The translations under genes were made by a program, and so were the position numbers. From positions 849,309 to 897,388 of the forward strand of contig NW_006920875.1 of assembly GCF_000417875.1 (NCBI RefSeq): a stretch of 48,080 nucleotides of DNA, given 5' to 3'. The notes beneath the pieces are model-generated. The model saw nothing but the letters and a program-made list of their open reading frames with translations. It did no database searches and was not told the DNA's origin. Origin of the DNA: Pseudozyma flocculosa PF-1. Its lineage: Eukaryota > Basidiomycota > Ustilaginomycetes > Ustilaginales > Ustilaginaceae. Numbering within the stretch: position 1 is the stretch's first letter; each line of letters opens with the position of its first letter. Below are positions 20,148 through 31,111 of this stretch, one piece after another.

Positions 20148-23100
20148 ATGCCCACACCAACCTCGGCCGCCATCGCCGCACAGCACGCCCTCCCTCCAGA
20201 GGCCCTCGTTGTCGCCGTCATCCTCGACCACCCGCGCACACGCGCAGCCTGGTCCCACCTCGTAGCCCCCCTCCTCAACTCCATCGCCGCCGCCCTCTCC
20301 TCGCTCCATCCGGGTTCCAGGCTCCTCATCGCCGCCGTCGTATACCGCCCCACCTCGGCGGCCCACCTCGACTCGCTCCTGCGTTCGAGGGGATCCCTGG
20401 CAAAGCTTCCCTTCATCACCGGATCAAAGTTCCTCGATACCGTCACCAGGAACCACCACTGGCTCGACCGCATCTCGCCCGCTGCAGACGACCGCCTCCA
20501 GCCAGACTGGCTCGACGCACAGCTCGACCCTCTGCCCAGCACACGTCACCCACACGACCCCTTCCTCCCCTTTCCCCTAGATGCCTCCCAACACCCGCCG
20601 GAGTCCAGGCTACACCCCGTCGCACCCGCACTAGAGGCTCTCGTCGCCGCTTTGGAGCTCCTCGACTCCCGCGATGCCGCCTCCCACGCCGGGCCTCCAG
20701 GCTTTGCGGCCATCGCACCCCAGAGGCCCACCACCATGGCCAGGCACATCGTCCACATCTCGACGAGGGACGTCATCATGCCTCTCGACCTCGACGCATC
20801 GCCCGTCTTCAACCAGCACGCTGCAAACGACGGCATCACCGCAGCAGAGCTCGGCTCTCGGCTCGCGCACAGGGGCGTCTCGGTCAGCTCGTGCGGCCTA
20901 AAGCCAGGCGATGGCACAAAGGTGGACAGCAACGCACCGCCATCCGCCAAATCACCAGCACACGCCTCTTCCGACGCAGCAGCCGACGCCATCGATCGGC
21001 TCCATCGCATCATCTCCGAGGCCGGCCACCTCTCCGCTGACAATGTGCCTCAGCTGATACCCGCCGCGGCCAAACCCCGCTTCCAGGAGCAGGCCACTTT
21101 GCTCGTGTCCGGCATGGCCGCGCCGCCCAACTCGACTTCCAAGAAGCGCTCCAGAGACGACGACGACGACCCGACAGCGGCAGCAGCGTCGTCTTCCTCT
21201 GCGGCCAACAACCCCGACGGCCCGGCCGCCGTCAAGCGCTCCAAGTCTGGCTCCATATCCAAGGTCGAGCCTGGCCAGCCCGCCTTTCAGTTTCCCGCCG
21301 GCATCAACGCGGCCAGCCTCTCGGCCCAGGCTGCTGCGCTCCAGCAAAAGATGCCCAAGCTCCACCCCACCGTATCGACCAAGATCATATTCCTCAAGCA
21401 GCAGCAGGAGGTCATGTTTCGCAACCTCTCGATGGTCGCCGCCCAGATGCTCAAGGCCGAAAACGAGGGCCTGCCAAAGAACCCGGCCCCCGGCATGACC
21501 CGCCACTACCTCGAGCAGCTGCGCAACCAGCTCATCGCCCAGCAGCAGGGCCTCCGCATGCTCATCCAAAAGGTCATCACCGGCACCGAGCAGAACCCCA
21601 ACTTCAACGTCTGCCTCCAGTCCCTCGTCAACATCGACAAGGAGGCCAAGGAGATGGGCGTGCTGCTCGGAGGGCCAAGCAGCGGCCAACCGGGCATGGC
21701 CCGCTCGGCCCGCAGCGCCTCGGTCACCAGCAACGGCAGCTCGTCTGCGCCGCCGCCGCCGCAGCAACCTCCGGTGTCGCTGCCAGGTGCCGCCTAACGC
21801 ACGTCTCGCGCCAGCGGCGCCCGCCGCGGACACAGCCAGGGTTAGCGCCGCGGCAGCAGNNNNNNNNNNNNNNNNNNNNNNNNNNNNNNNNNNNNNNNNN
21901 NNNNNNNNNNNNNNNNNNNNNNNNNNNNNNNNNNNNNNNNNNNNNNNNNNNNNNNNNNNNNNNNNNNNNNNNNNNNNNNNNNNNNNNNNNNNNNNNNNNN
22001 NNNNNNNNNNNNNNNNNNNNNNNNNNNNNNNNNNNNNNNNNNNNNNNNNNNNNNNNNNNNNNNNNNNNNNNNNNNNNNNNNNNNNNNNNNNNNNNNNNNN
22101 NNNNAACGCACGTCTCGCGCCAGCGGCGCCCGCCGCGGCACAGCAGGGTAGCGCCGCGGCAGCAGCGCCAGCACAGGCAGCGTCGCGGCCTCGCCCCTTT
22201 TGGAAGGGCCCCATCACGTGGAGCGTCATCAGCGACCCGGTCACCAAGGCAAAGAGGGAGATTTCGACGTACGTGTCGGCCACCAGCAACGCCAACGCCT
22301 TTGAAAAGCTGTGAGTGACAAGGCGACGGCCTGCAAGAGCCAACAAAGGCGCCCGTTGCGAAGAATGCTGATCCGAAGGGCGGTTGCCTGACCCTCTCGC
22401 ATCTTGTCTTTGCACGACATCTTCGCCGCACAGGATGCTGCCCTGGCCGGAGAAGCTGCAAATCACGGCCATCAGCCAGCTGGCTCCCCGCAACCTGCAG
22501 ATCTACGCCCAGAGCCAGGGGGCGCCCTATGTCCTCTTTGCGGCCGAGGCGCCCGGTACGCCGTCGGCCGGTGGCGACGCCGGCGGTGCCGCTGTGCCGG
22601 CCGACCGCAATGCGGCCATGTACGCCAGCCTGGCGGGCAGCCTGGATGCCAAAAAGAGCTGCGCGTTTATCCGGCACGGCAGCAGCGCCGGATCCGGGCT
22701 GGTGCTCTTTGCCACGACGCAGCCGACGAGCTCTGCAGAGAGGAATGTGGCGCCGGGCAGCGTGCCGCCCAAGCTGATCGGCGTGCTGTTCAAGGATCCC
22801 GTGCCGTTTGCGAGGCTACTTGCTGCTCAGGCCACGCAGCAGCAGCAGGTGCAACAACAACAGCAGCAGCAGCGGCAGTCGCAACTGCAGGCGCAGCCAC
22901 AGCAGCAGACGCAGACGCAGTCGCAGACGCAGACGCAGACGCAGCCACAGCCACAGCCACAGCCACAGCCACAGCCGCAAGCGTTACCGCCGTCCGCACC
23001 GCAGGCGGCGCCACCACCATTACAGCAGCCGTTGCAGCAGCCGCAGCCGCCACCAATACCGCCTCCTCCACAGCAGCAGCAGCAGCAGCAGCCTCAACAG

Positions 23101-23337
23101 ACGCCGGCGCAGCTAGGTGTGGCATCGACGAACGGCGGCTTGCCATCGGCCGACTTGGCCGGTCTGGCGCAGCTCCTGGGTCTAGGAGCGCAGGGCGCTG
23201 CACTGCTCGGCGGCGGCACCGGAGGCGGTAGCAGCGCTGGGATCGATCAGGGCTCATCACAGCCTCCACAGCAGCAGCAGCAGCAGTTATCGGCGGTTAC
23301 GCTCGAGCAGCTCCGAGCTCTTGGCCTCATCCAGTGA
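20148..23337 (+). CDS. MED25-like Mediator subunit (VWA-type N-terminus plus ACID/PTOV-like domain), interrupted by a false gap
   Basis: Likely Mediator tail-associated subunit linking activators to RNA polymerase II. The N-terminus (ALVVAVILDHPRTRAAWSHL onward, about residues 15-275) resembles the MED25 von Willebrand A domain. A helical, Gln-containing middle follows (ASLSAQAAALQQKM, VSTKIIFLKQQQEVMFRNLS). After the gap, RPFWKGPITWSV..ITAISQLAPRNLQIY..SCAFIRHG..KLIGVLFKDPVPFARLL fits the ACID/PTOV fold. The C-terminus is Gln/Pro/Thr-rich. An intron lies at 22311-22433 (phase 2; L|MLPWPEKL). The apparent stop taa at 21795-21797 lies in sequence repeated on the far side of the Ns and is probably an artefact. 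Collapsing the repeat gives one continuous protein of about 918 aa. The MED25 call rests on domain architecture and is an inference, since divergence is high. Confidence 0.75.
21796..21859 (+). repeat. Left copy of gap-flanking duplication (error-bearing contig end)
   Basis: This 64-nt stretch matches 22105-22165 (61 nt) exactly once three single inserted bases are removed (an a, a c and a t). That pattern is expected when two unmerged contig ends cover the same DNA. Confidence 0.9.
21860..22104. other. Assembly gap (245 N), probably not a true gap
   Basis: A run of N flanked by near-identical sequence on both sides. The overlap implies that the flanking contigs should be merged with no missing DNA. 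Confidence 0.95.
22105..22165 (+). repeat. Right copy of gap-flanking duplication
   Basis: 61 nt, in frame with the MED25-like coding sequence (NARLAPAAPAAAQQ) and continuing directly into the ACID-like exon; this appears to be the correct copy. Confidence 0.9.
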
Positions 23338-23736
23338 TTGGGTGGCATGCTCTGCTCTGCTCTGCTCAGTACTACGGTACCACGTCATCGAGGAAGGGGC
23401 CGTCGCCTGGTGACGGCATCGATTTCTTTTGTTGGACACTCGACGACGACGACGACGACGACGACGGCGGTGGCCAGTGTGATGAGGTAGGGGTCAGGGC
23501 AAGTAAGGTAATACATTGGGCCTCTCGGCCTCGGTGTGGGCATCTAGGTCGCTGAATGACGATCCGCGACCCTTTTGTTTCTTGTTCTTTCTCTTCTCTC
23601 CCTTCGCTTCTTTCATTCCGGCCGGGCAAGGAAGGGTGAGGACAAGGGAGGGTGACGAGGGGGAGCGGGGGGCCAAGTGGGGGTATATCAAAGGCAGCGA
23701 GGGGGGGTATCTCATCTCGTCTCATCTCGCCTCGTC
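23338..23736. repeat. Convergent 3' intergenic region with CTCTG and GAC repeats
   Basis: Between the MED25-like and seven-helix genes, which converge here. It has ctctg pentamers at about 23349-23367, a gac trinucleotide run at 23441-23466, and a tctcatctcg-type tract near 23709-23740. No gene was seen. Confidence 0.7.
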
Positions 23737-26251
23737 TCATCGGGCATGCGGACCGGGAGCGCCGGGCGGGTCGCGCTTGTACGACTGGCTGCGCTGGGCC
23801 CGGGCGCGCACCTGCCGACTGGCCTGTTCGGCGACGAGGTGCGGATCCACTTCGGGGCTCTCCCACGCCACGGGCGGGGTCCAACTCTGCTGCTGGTGCT
23901 GCTGCAACTCGTCGATGCCCAGTCCGACCAGCTCCCCGCCACCGCCGCCGTTGCCGCCGCTGCCGATGCCGGCTGGGACGATGCGACGAGGGTCGGCGTC
24001 GCGGGGTGGCTCGGGCGCGGTGATGGCCACGGCGGGTGCGACGGGCAGGGCAATGGCCGGATCGACGACCGAGGTCAGACTGCTGACGCTCCGGTTGACT
24101 TGGAGGTTGCTCGCGATGGATTTGCATCCGCCCCCCTTACCGCTGCCGAGGAGGTGGCTTGTCGAGCCAGGCGTAAAGGGCGTATCGGGCGTCCACGGCG
24201 TCCACGGAGTCGAGGGCGTCAAGGTGGCCGCATCCGATGGCGACCCCAGGCCGGCACCGCCGTAGTCTTCGTCGTCGTGTTCCGCGCGATGGAAGACTTC
24301 AATGGCACCCATGACGGGATCCGTGTCGGTGCGCTCGTACCGCCTCGTCACCGTCTCCTCAATCGTCACCCCGCGCATCCCTCGCCCAGGAGCAGCCGTA
24401 GCAGCGCCATCGGCATCGAGGGCAGCGGGGGCGGCGTCTTGGTTCTTTGATCCGCCGCGTCGGTCCATGTTGGAACGAAGGTGGTGCTGCGTGTCGAGCA
24501 GCTTCTCGTCGTAGTAGTCGCCGTCGCCGTCGCCCATGTCGGTATCGGATGCCAGGGTGCGGTTGCTCGGACGCCGGAAGGTGCGGCGCGCGCTCAGGAA
24601 GGGATCGTCGAGGACGGAATCGGTCTCCGACGACCCGTCAACCTCGTCCTGCTTGGACATGCCACCCCCCGCCGCCGCTGTTGCTGCTGCGGGCCCGACG
24701 GGACGCATCGCGAGGATCCCACCGCGGCTGCCCTGCTTCATTTCGGGCGCATTGTTGTGGTGCCGCTGGAAGGCGGAAGCGGCCCAGGCCAGCGTCGTCT
24801 TCCGCGCCGACGGCGGCTGCTGCTGCGATACGCCCTCGCCACCGACGTCTAGGGCGCTATCGAGGCCGCCGTGGCTGCTACCGCCGTCGAGCGCGTTGCC
24901 GCTCTGGGTCGTGGTGCGGATGCGCGGGCGCAGCACGCCGGTGCCGTTGGCGGCCATGCTGCTCAGCACGGGCTCGTAGGTGCGGCTAAAGATGCAGCTA
25001 AAGATGCCGCCGCCGCACACGACGGCGCCGTAGCTGCTCCACAGCACGCCCTGGGAGAGGACAAACTGGCCATTGTTGCCCTCCCACGCCGCGTACCACT
25101 GCATCGCCATGGCCACGCCCAACCCGGCGTAGACGGCGCACCCGATCGTGATGCCGATAAACTGGACCATGATGTCGGCAAAGAAGCCCTGCAGGTACCG
25201 CCGCTGGGCACGGCGACCGCTGTGGGCCGTGGCGCGCGGAGGGCGGCGGAAGGTGCTCGGCTTGACGGCGGGGAAAAAGGTGGGCGCCGGCGTGTCGCGC
25301 GCCTCGAGCTGCGCCGTGGTAAAGTACTGCGACGCCATCTGGTCGCTCAGGTCTTCGGAATCGGTGTCGTGCACGCTCGACGCCGACGACGGCTTGAACC
25401 AGCGCCGATGCAGCGTCCAGATCGAAGTCGACGCCGGCGTCGAGCTACCGACGCGCTGTCTTCGACCGCCGACCGACGATGGGGCGGTGGACTTGTCAGT
25501 GAGGGCGGCGGTGGCAACCATACCGCCGTCGGTGCCGTCGACGGCGGCCGCACCATCGCGGACGGCCTGCATGACCTGCTGTTCGAGCTGGCGTCCGCGC
25601 TGCTGGGCGGCAAACGACTCGCTAAACGAGTGCGTCTGGTTGAAGCTGTTGAGCGTCTTGATCTGCCTGCGCACCAGGAGCGCGAGCGAGCCTCCGGCGA
25701 GGAGCTCGGCGACGCCCAGCACGAAGCCCGTCACGCTCCAGATCGAGTAGGCGACGCAGACCCACTTGCACGACTCGAGCACCTCGTACCAGATCCGCTG
25801 CGCCTCGACGAGCGTCTCGCGGTCCAGCGAGCCGGCAGTGCCGGCCGTGACGTAGTGCTGGCTCCAGGCGCGGTAGAGGCCGAGGGCGTGCTGCCAGTGC
25901 CGGTCGCTCAGGTAGATGGGCACGGCGATGGCGGCGAGGTGGGCAAGGGGCGCGGCGAGAAAGGCGAGATTGACGACGCGCGGCGTGATGCCGAGGCGCA
26001 GCGCCATCGACGGCGGCCGGTTGTACTGTGGCGAGATGGACTTGAGGGCGTCGGGCCGCGCCATGGCCACGCCGAGCATGGCCAGGTAGGCTCCGAGCGC
26101 CAGCGGGGTCCAGATGAGCGTGGTCCAGAGGAAGAGGTGGTCGGGCGCCACCTTGTTCTCGCCCCAGCCGACGCACATCCAGTCGCTGCGCGGCGAGGTG
26201 AGGAAGGGTTTCAAGGGCACGCAACCAGCAGGTTTGCACCGAGTCAGCTCG

Positions 26252-26284
<33 letters not shown>

Positions 26285-26718
26285 GACCTAATCCGAGAAG
26301 GTCCCTGCGCCCCGCGCGGAACTCACAAAGCGATGAGGATGCATGCGTAGAAGAGGAGGATGACGCAGAGGTTGGTGATTGAGTTGGGCACGACGAGGTT
26401 GCCGTTGGAGCGCTGCGAGAGGCGAAAGAGCCACAGGGCGCGGTCGTGGAAGCGGCGTGCGATGATGAGGGTAAGGACGAGGACGAGGCAGGCGAGGATG
26501 GCCGAGAGGACCTTGCACTGGATGTAGACGGAGCGGCCGAGGTGCGGGTGGAAGAGGTTGTTGAGAAAGGCGTCCAGGTCCGCCACGGGAGCCGAGGAAT
26601 CGAGGAGCGAGGCGGGCAGCCAGGCGCGGTCCGACTCGAGCGGGCGGTTGATGGACCACTCGCTGCGCGGCGGTGGCGCCGGCAGGTCGAAGCGCTCGTG
26701 GAGCGCCCTGTACGACAT
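23737..26718 (-). CDS. Large seven-helix membrane protein of unknown function
   Basis: Two exons, 26718-26327 and 26185-23737, joined across a 141-nt intron (gtgagt donor; acceptor gcgcag), 946 aa. The splice makes ILIAF|DWMCVGW and keeps the frame open. Seven hydrophobic segments are visible, near residues 68-87 (VLSAILACLVLVLTLIIA), 116-131, 148-172 (LFLWTTLIWTPLALGAYLAM), 201-225, 272-300 (CVAYSIWSVTGFVLGVAELL), 468-492 (VQFIGITIGCAVYAGLGVAM) and 510-530. A loop of about 165 residues separates helices 5 and 6, and a disordered, Gly/Asp/Thr-rich tail of about 400 residues follows helix 7. The count and the long loop/tail recall receptor-like proteins, but no diagnostic motif is present and I do not recognise the family. 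The intron contains a (CTGC)n tract. Confidence 0.8.
26252..26283 (+). repeat. (CTGC)n tetranucleotide tract inside an intron
   Basis: About eight tandem cctg units within the only intron of the seven-helix gene, on the sense strand close to the acceptor. Confidence 0.9.
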
Positions 26719-29700
26719 GGCGCGCGGCGGTCGTTGTGGCCGCCCGAGAGCGGCTCGGCGGGGTATGTAGAATGGGTGGTGACGAAGAGGAGGACGGAGA
26801 AGAGGAGGAGAGGAGGAGAGGAGGAGAGGGGGAGAGGCAGGCCAAAGAGGATGAACCTCCTTCTTGGGATCGACGACGGCCAGCGAAGAGGGGCTGGTAG
26901 GCGCTGCGGTCGCGGGGACGACGACAGGAAGCCAAGAAGGAATTCGAGAAGGAGCGGCGGGGAGGGCGCGGGGAGGGAGACGACACCGACATGAGCTCCC
27001 CGTTGCGGGGATTCGACGTGGATATATGTACCCGTCCTGCGGGTGCCGGCAAAGAGGCGGGGCGCAGAAGAGGGCGAAGACGTTGGGTTACGCTGCGGAG
27101 GTTGTCGTGCTCGCGCCCTGCCCCCCCTGCCAGGCCTGCCACGGCTACACGAGAGGCTCTCGCTCTTGCTCTCGCTCTTGCTCTCGCTCTTGCTCGTGCT
27201 CGTGCTCGTGCTCCTCTTGTGCTGCCGACCTCACTCTAACCGGGTCATCTATGTGGGCGAGGACGTTGGACGAGGTACGAAATGGGCGAGGGAAGAAGGA
27301 AACGAGAGGAGGGACAGGCTCACGAGGGTTAGCCAAGCGCACGTACGTCGCTGCAGACTATCGGCGATGTTGGGAGGGGCAGGGTGGAAGATGTCGAGGC
27401 GGCAGGCAGTCTTAGAATCTGGGCCTCGTCTAACTCGGCGGCCCCAAGACACGTCGGCTGGCCTTTGCCGCCGACCTGGTCGTGGTCGACGGCAGGCCTC
27501 GACGGCGTTGCATTGAGAGGCCGCGTTAGGTAGAGGCCAGCATACACGCGGGCGAGCCAGACAAGCTGTCTGCCTGCGGGCTGTCCTGACCCCTAACCAG
27601 GCAGGTAGGCAGGTCAAGATCGGTCGACATTGCCACCGACGAGAGCAGAGGTGGTATAGCGGTACTACATAGCTGTGAGCTCGCCCGCCCGTCGTGCCGA
27701 AGTGGTTGGATGCTGGCACCTCGCCTGGCCAGGGCTGGCTTTGGCTCGCCTCGCCTCGCCTCGCCTCTTGGGTCCCGACTGCCTGCCTGTGACTACACTA
27801 CGCACGCCCACACCATGGGCATGATGGCCATAGCATGACCTTGTCCAGCGTACATACGTGTCGAGGTGTGCTGCGAGCAAGCTGCATCGCATGGTGCTGC
27901 TGGTGGGTCTGGCGCTGCTCCGTACGCCTATGTAGTCTGAGCGTCCAAAGAAGCGCGGGCGTAGCCGAGTAGCCGTCCGCCCGCCTGCGCCGTTGCAGTA
28001 GCGTGCGAGCAAACAAGCAGCAGCAGCAGGCGGGCAAACCAAGCAAGCAAGCAAAAGCCCCCCAGCGAAGCAGAAGCAAGCAAAAGCCACACCGAAGCCT
28101 GCGCCGCAGAGGCTAGGATGCCTCCGTTCGCCCCTCGTCCTGCCGCATATGGACAGGGTAGGTAGCTCCAACCCCACGAGGCACGCCAGGTGGGGGTACC
28201 CCCTAAACCGCCCAACGTAGCCCTACAAGGCGTAGCCCCTCGCCCTCAGACGCCAACGCACGGTACGGTCGTCTACCGCCAAGTGTACCTATACCGAACC
28301 ACTATCTGTACCACACCCGCCGAGGCTACCGGTAGCGAGGCGCCGATGCCTTGAGCTTCCCACCCTACCCTACGCGATGCTGCACCTCCCATCCCCAACC
28401 TTCTACCGACGCCTGCCTTTTTGACAACCCACCGCCATCTTCAGGCAACCGCACCGCGGACCGGCATGCTGCTGCACGTCCATCAGCTGGCGCTGTCACC
28501 CGCCCGCCGTGACCACCGCGCGTACCATTCGCCGATCCTGGCCGCCGTTGAGGTACGTTGCGTTCGCCAAGGCAAGCGGCTAGGACACGCCCGCGGACGT
28601 CGTACGACTCGGCCGACCGACCGACGAGCTTGCTACCGTCATATCCCGCATCAAACAACCTCCCTCGACCGATTCGTCCCCACCCGTCTATCTCAGCCTA
28701 GAGGTCTCAATCGCCCGCCCTCGCGGTCGCACGCTCCGCGAGCTAGGTACCGTACCTATACGCCTACTGGTCCCCGGTGGCCCCCGAAGCTAGCCTGAAC
28801 CTCGGGCTCCACGGATACCCCCTATCGACCCCGTACGTAAAGCCGTGTGGCGTTCGACTCATGCTAACGACCTTGCCCTGGCTTGGACTGCCTTGAAACC
28901 TTCTTGCCGCCGAAGAGGATCCAATCGGTGACGCGGGAAGAGGCAAGCGTCTGACAGGACAATTCCACCGTCCAACAGCTGCCGCTACCTATCCGTGGCT
29001 GTAGATGGCCTTCGAGGGCCAAGGAGCGCGTGCCCGCCTCATAGATACCAGCTCCTCTCTCTCTGTGTTCCCGCCCTTTGTACGGCGCAGCGACCCCGTG
29101 TGTGCACCGCACGCCCGCGCGCATCACGCGCCCACATGTCCAGAGACGCCAACATGTGCTCGCGCAGATGCCCGCCACCATCGTCGACCTGTCTTCCGTG
29201 TGCGCCCAGTACGTACGTACTAGCCGGAGTAACCAGGCGGTCCCAGGCGGTCCCAGGATGCGCGATACGACGCGATGGTGGCCGGGTAGCTTCATGCCAC
29301 GCCGACCTCCTTCCGAGCTTCGCCGTGTGCGTCGCCCGCCCGGCCCCGCGAGACGGTCTCGGACGGCAGACAGGCTGCGGGCGGAATTCGCGCTCTTTCT
29401 GCTCAAGTCGATCGCGTCGAGACGAAATGAAACGAGACATACACGACGGTCCAAGCGAAGCGAGAGGCGAGGGCGAGGGTGAGGGGCGAGGCGAGGGTCC
29501 GAGGATCTTCGCAACCTCGTTCCTTTCCCACGGACCACCTCGGTCGTCATCCTCGAGGTGGCCATCGCTGGCCAGTGTGGTCTCGACGACCGGATCTATT
29601 TGGCCGTCGAGCCAGGGCCAGGGTGGTGGCAAAGGACGGCAGAGCATCAGAGTACCGACGTCCAGTCAGGTCTTGCCCGGCCTGGCCTGCCTGCTCAGAT

Positions 29701-31111
29701 CCCAGCCTGCTATCGAGGGGGGACCTTCGGACCTTTGTCGGGCAGAGGGAGTGAGTGCTCCCTGCCTGTTTGGCCGACAGCGACAGCCTCGACCTCTTCC
29801 GTGCGCTCTCGACATGGACCACGACATCGCCACGCTCCTGTACACAGTACAATCCCGGTACCGGTACCTGACCTCTTCTGCCGCGGCAACACCATAGGTT
29901 AAGCACCTCCAGCCAAACCGGCATCGTCTCCTTCTCTTTATTGTCTCGTCGGAAGGAAGAAAGTACCCGCGGGCCCAAGAAGTCGGGCCTCCCAAAGGAC
30001 CCGTGAGGACCGGATACAGTAGGTACAGTACAAGTAGGCAGGTCGAAGTTCGCTACTCTACGATACGAGACTCTTTCCCCCTGCCGACTGATTACCCTAC
30101 CTGTTACTAGCGAGTCGAAGCGCAATGCAAGGAGGTCGCGAGAATTAGGCACGTCGAGGCGAGGCAAGCGCCGCGGATCCTACATATCCTGCCTTCTACT
30201 CTTACTACTATAGCTTGATGGGCAGGGCAGGCAGGTCTGCACCGACTCAACTACCAGTACATCTGCGGGCTGCTCTTCCGTGTTGCGTATTTGTTCGAGC
30301 CCTTGCTTTTTGCTTGCGCTTCCTCGCATCCATGCCACACTCTTCTTCGACTGCGCCACCACCGACGCCGCTACAGAGGACAATGACTGCGCCAGGATGC
30401 ACCTTGCTTGCCCCGCTTTGTTGCAATCGCCGCGCACCGTCTGATCAATCTGAATCGGCACTCGATCTCAGACCAGACCAGAGTCAGAGTCAGAGCCAGA
30501 GCCAGAGCCAGAGCCGGAGCCAGAGCCGGAGCCGGGGGGTCAGAGTCGGAGCCAGGGCTGACCAGGTGATTTCGCTATTCGGCATCTGACGGACAGGCTG
30601 GTGTTGACTGTCTCGGCCGTCTTGGGGATTGACATCTGGATCTTGGCTTTGTGCCACCTCGGACCAGCCCATCATCCATCTCCACACAGGCAACCTACCT
30701 ACCACCATCGTCCAACGTCGGGAGACAGACGCTCGAAGAGGTGGCAGCTTTGTTCGCCCATCGCCCTTCACCACGCCATCCGCCGTCATCATCCCTGCCG
30801 CAACCCCAACAGCCGGCATTCGAGGCTCGATTTGGCTCGATGGCGCCAGGCGCGCGGCGCGGTCAGCCCGCTCTCCATCGTCTGCGGACCTGCTCGAGCG
30901 TCTAGATCTGTTCGTCTGGGGCGCTTTGGGCGTCTGACCCACGCGCACGCATGCCCGCACCGACCACGGGAGCGGCTGCAGAGCCCAGTCGAGTACAGAC
31001 GCACGGCAGCCGCGACACACCACCACTGCGGGCATGGCATCGACAAAAAGCATGGTATTTTAGAGGCGCGGGGCGGACGCCGCCAATCGCTGGAGCGCCT
31101 TGCCGACCGGC
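26719..31111. other. 4.4 kb gene-poor region between the seven-helix gene and SEC22
   Basis: Nothing here can be supported as a gene. The left part carries the 5' flank of the seven-helix gene, with gaggag repeats near 26800-26835 and a tatata-like site near 27022. Simple repeats follow: ctcttg/ctcgtg arrays at about 27160-27215, ctcgc pentamers at about 27748-27770, and agagcc hexamers at about 30481-30538. From about 27.5 to 30.2 kb the DNA is rich in GTAC and TACC words (gtacgtacgtac at 29209-29220) and lacks the coding bias of its neighbours. I saw no terminal repeats, transposase or reverse transcriptase motif. Confidence 0.6.
30481..30538 (+). repeat. Hexanucleotide AGAGCC/AGAGTC array
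   Basis: Imperfect tandem hexamers (agtcag, agagcc, ggagcc) about 600 nt downstream of the SEC22 stop codon, in non-coding DNA. Confidence 0.85.

Noticed and set aside
27695..27780. tRNA-like A-box sequence (gccgaagtggttgg)
   Set aside because: No matching B box or acceptor-stem pairing could be found within tRNA distance.
28995..29897. 300-codon + strand frame
   Set aside because: Lies in the GTAC-rich non-coding block with overlapping frames of similar length on both strands; no domain or gene-like composition.
26719..31111. Possible transposable element in the largest gene-poor region
   Set aside because: No terminal repeats, target-site duplication, reverse transcriptase, integrase or transposase motif was seen on either strand.
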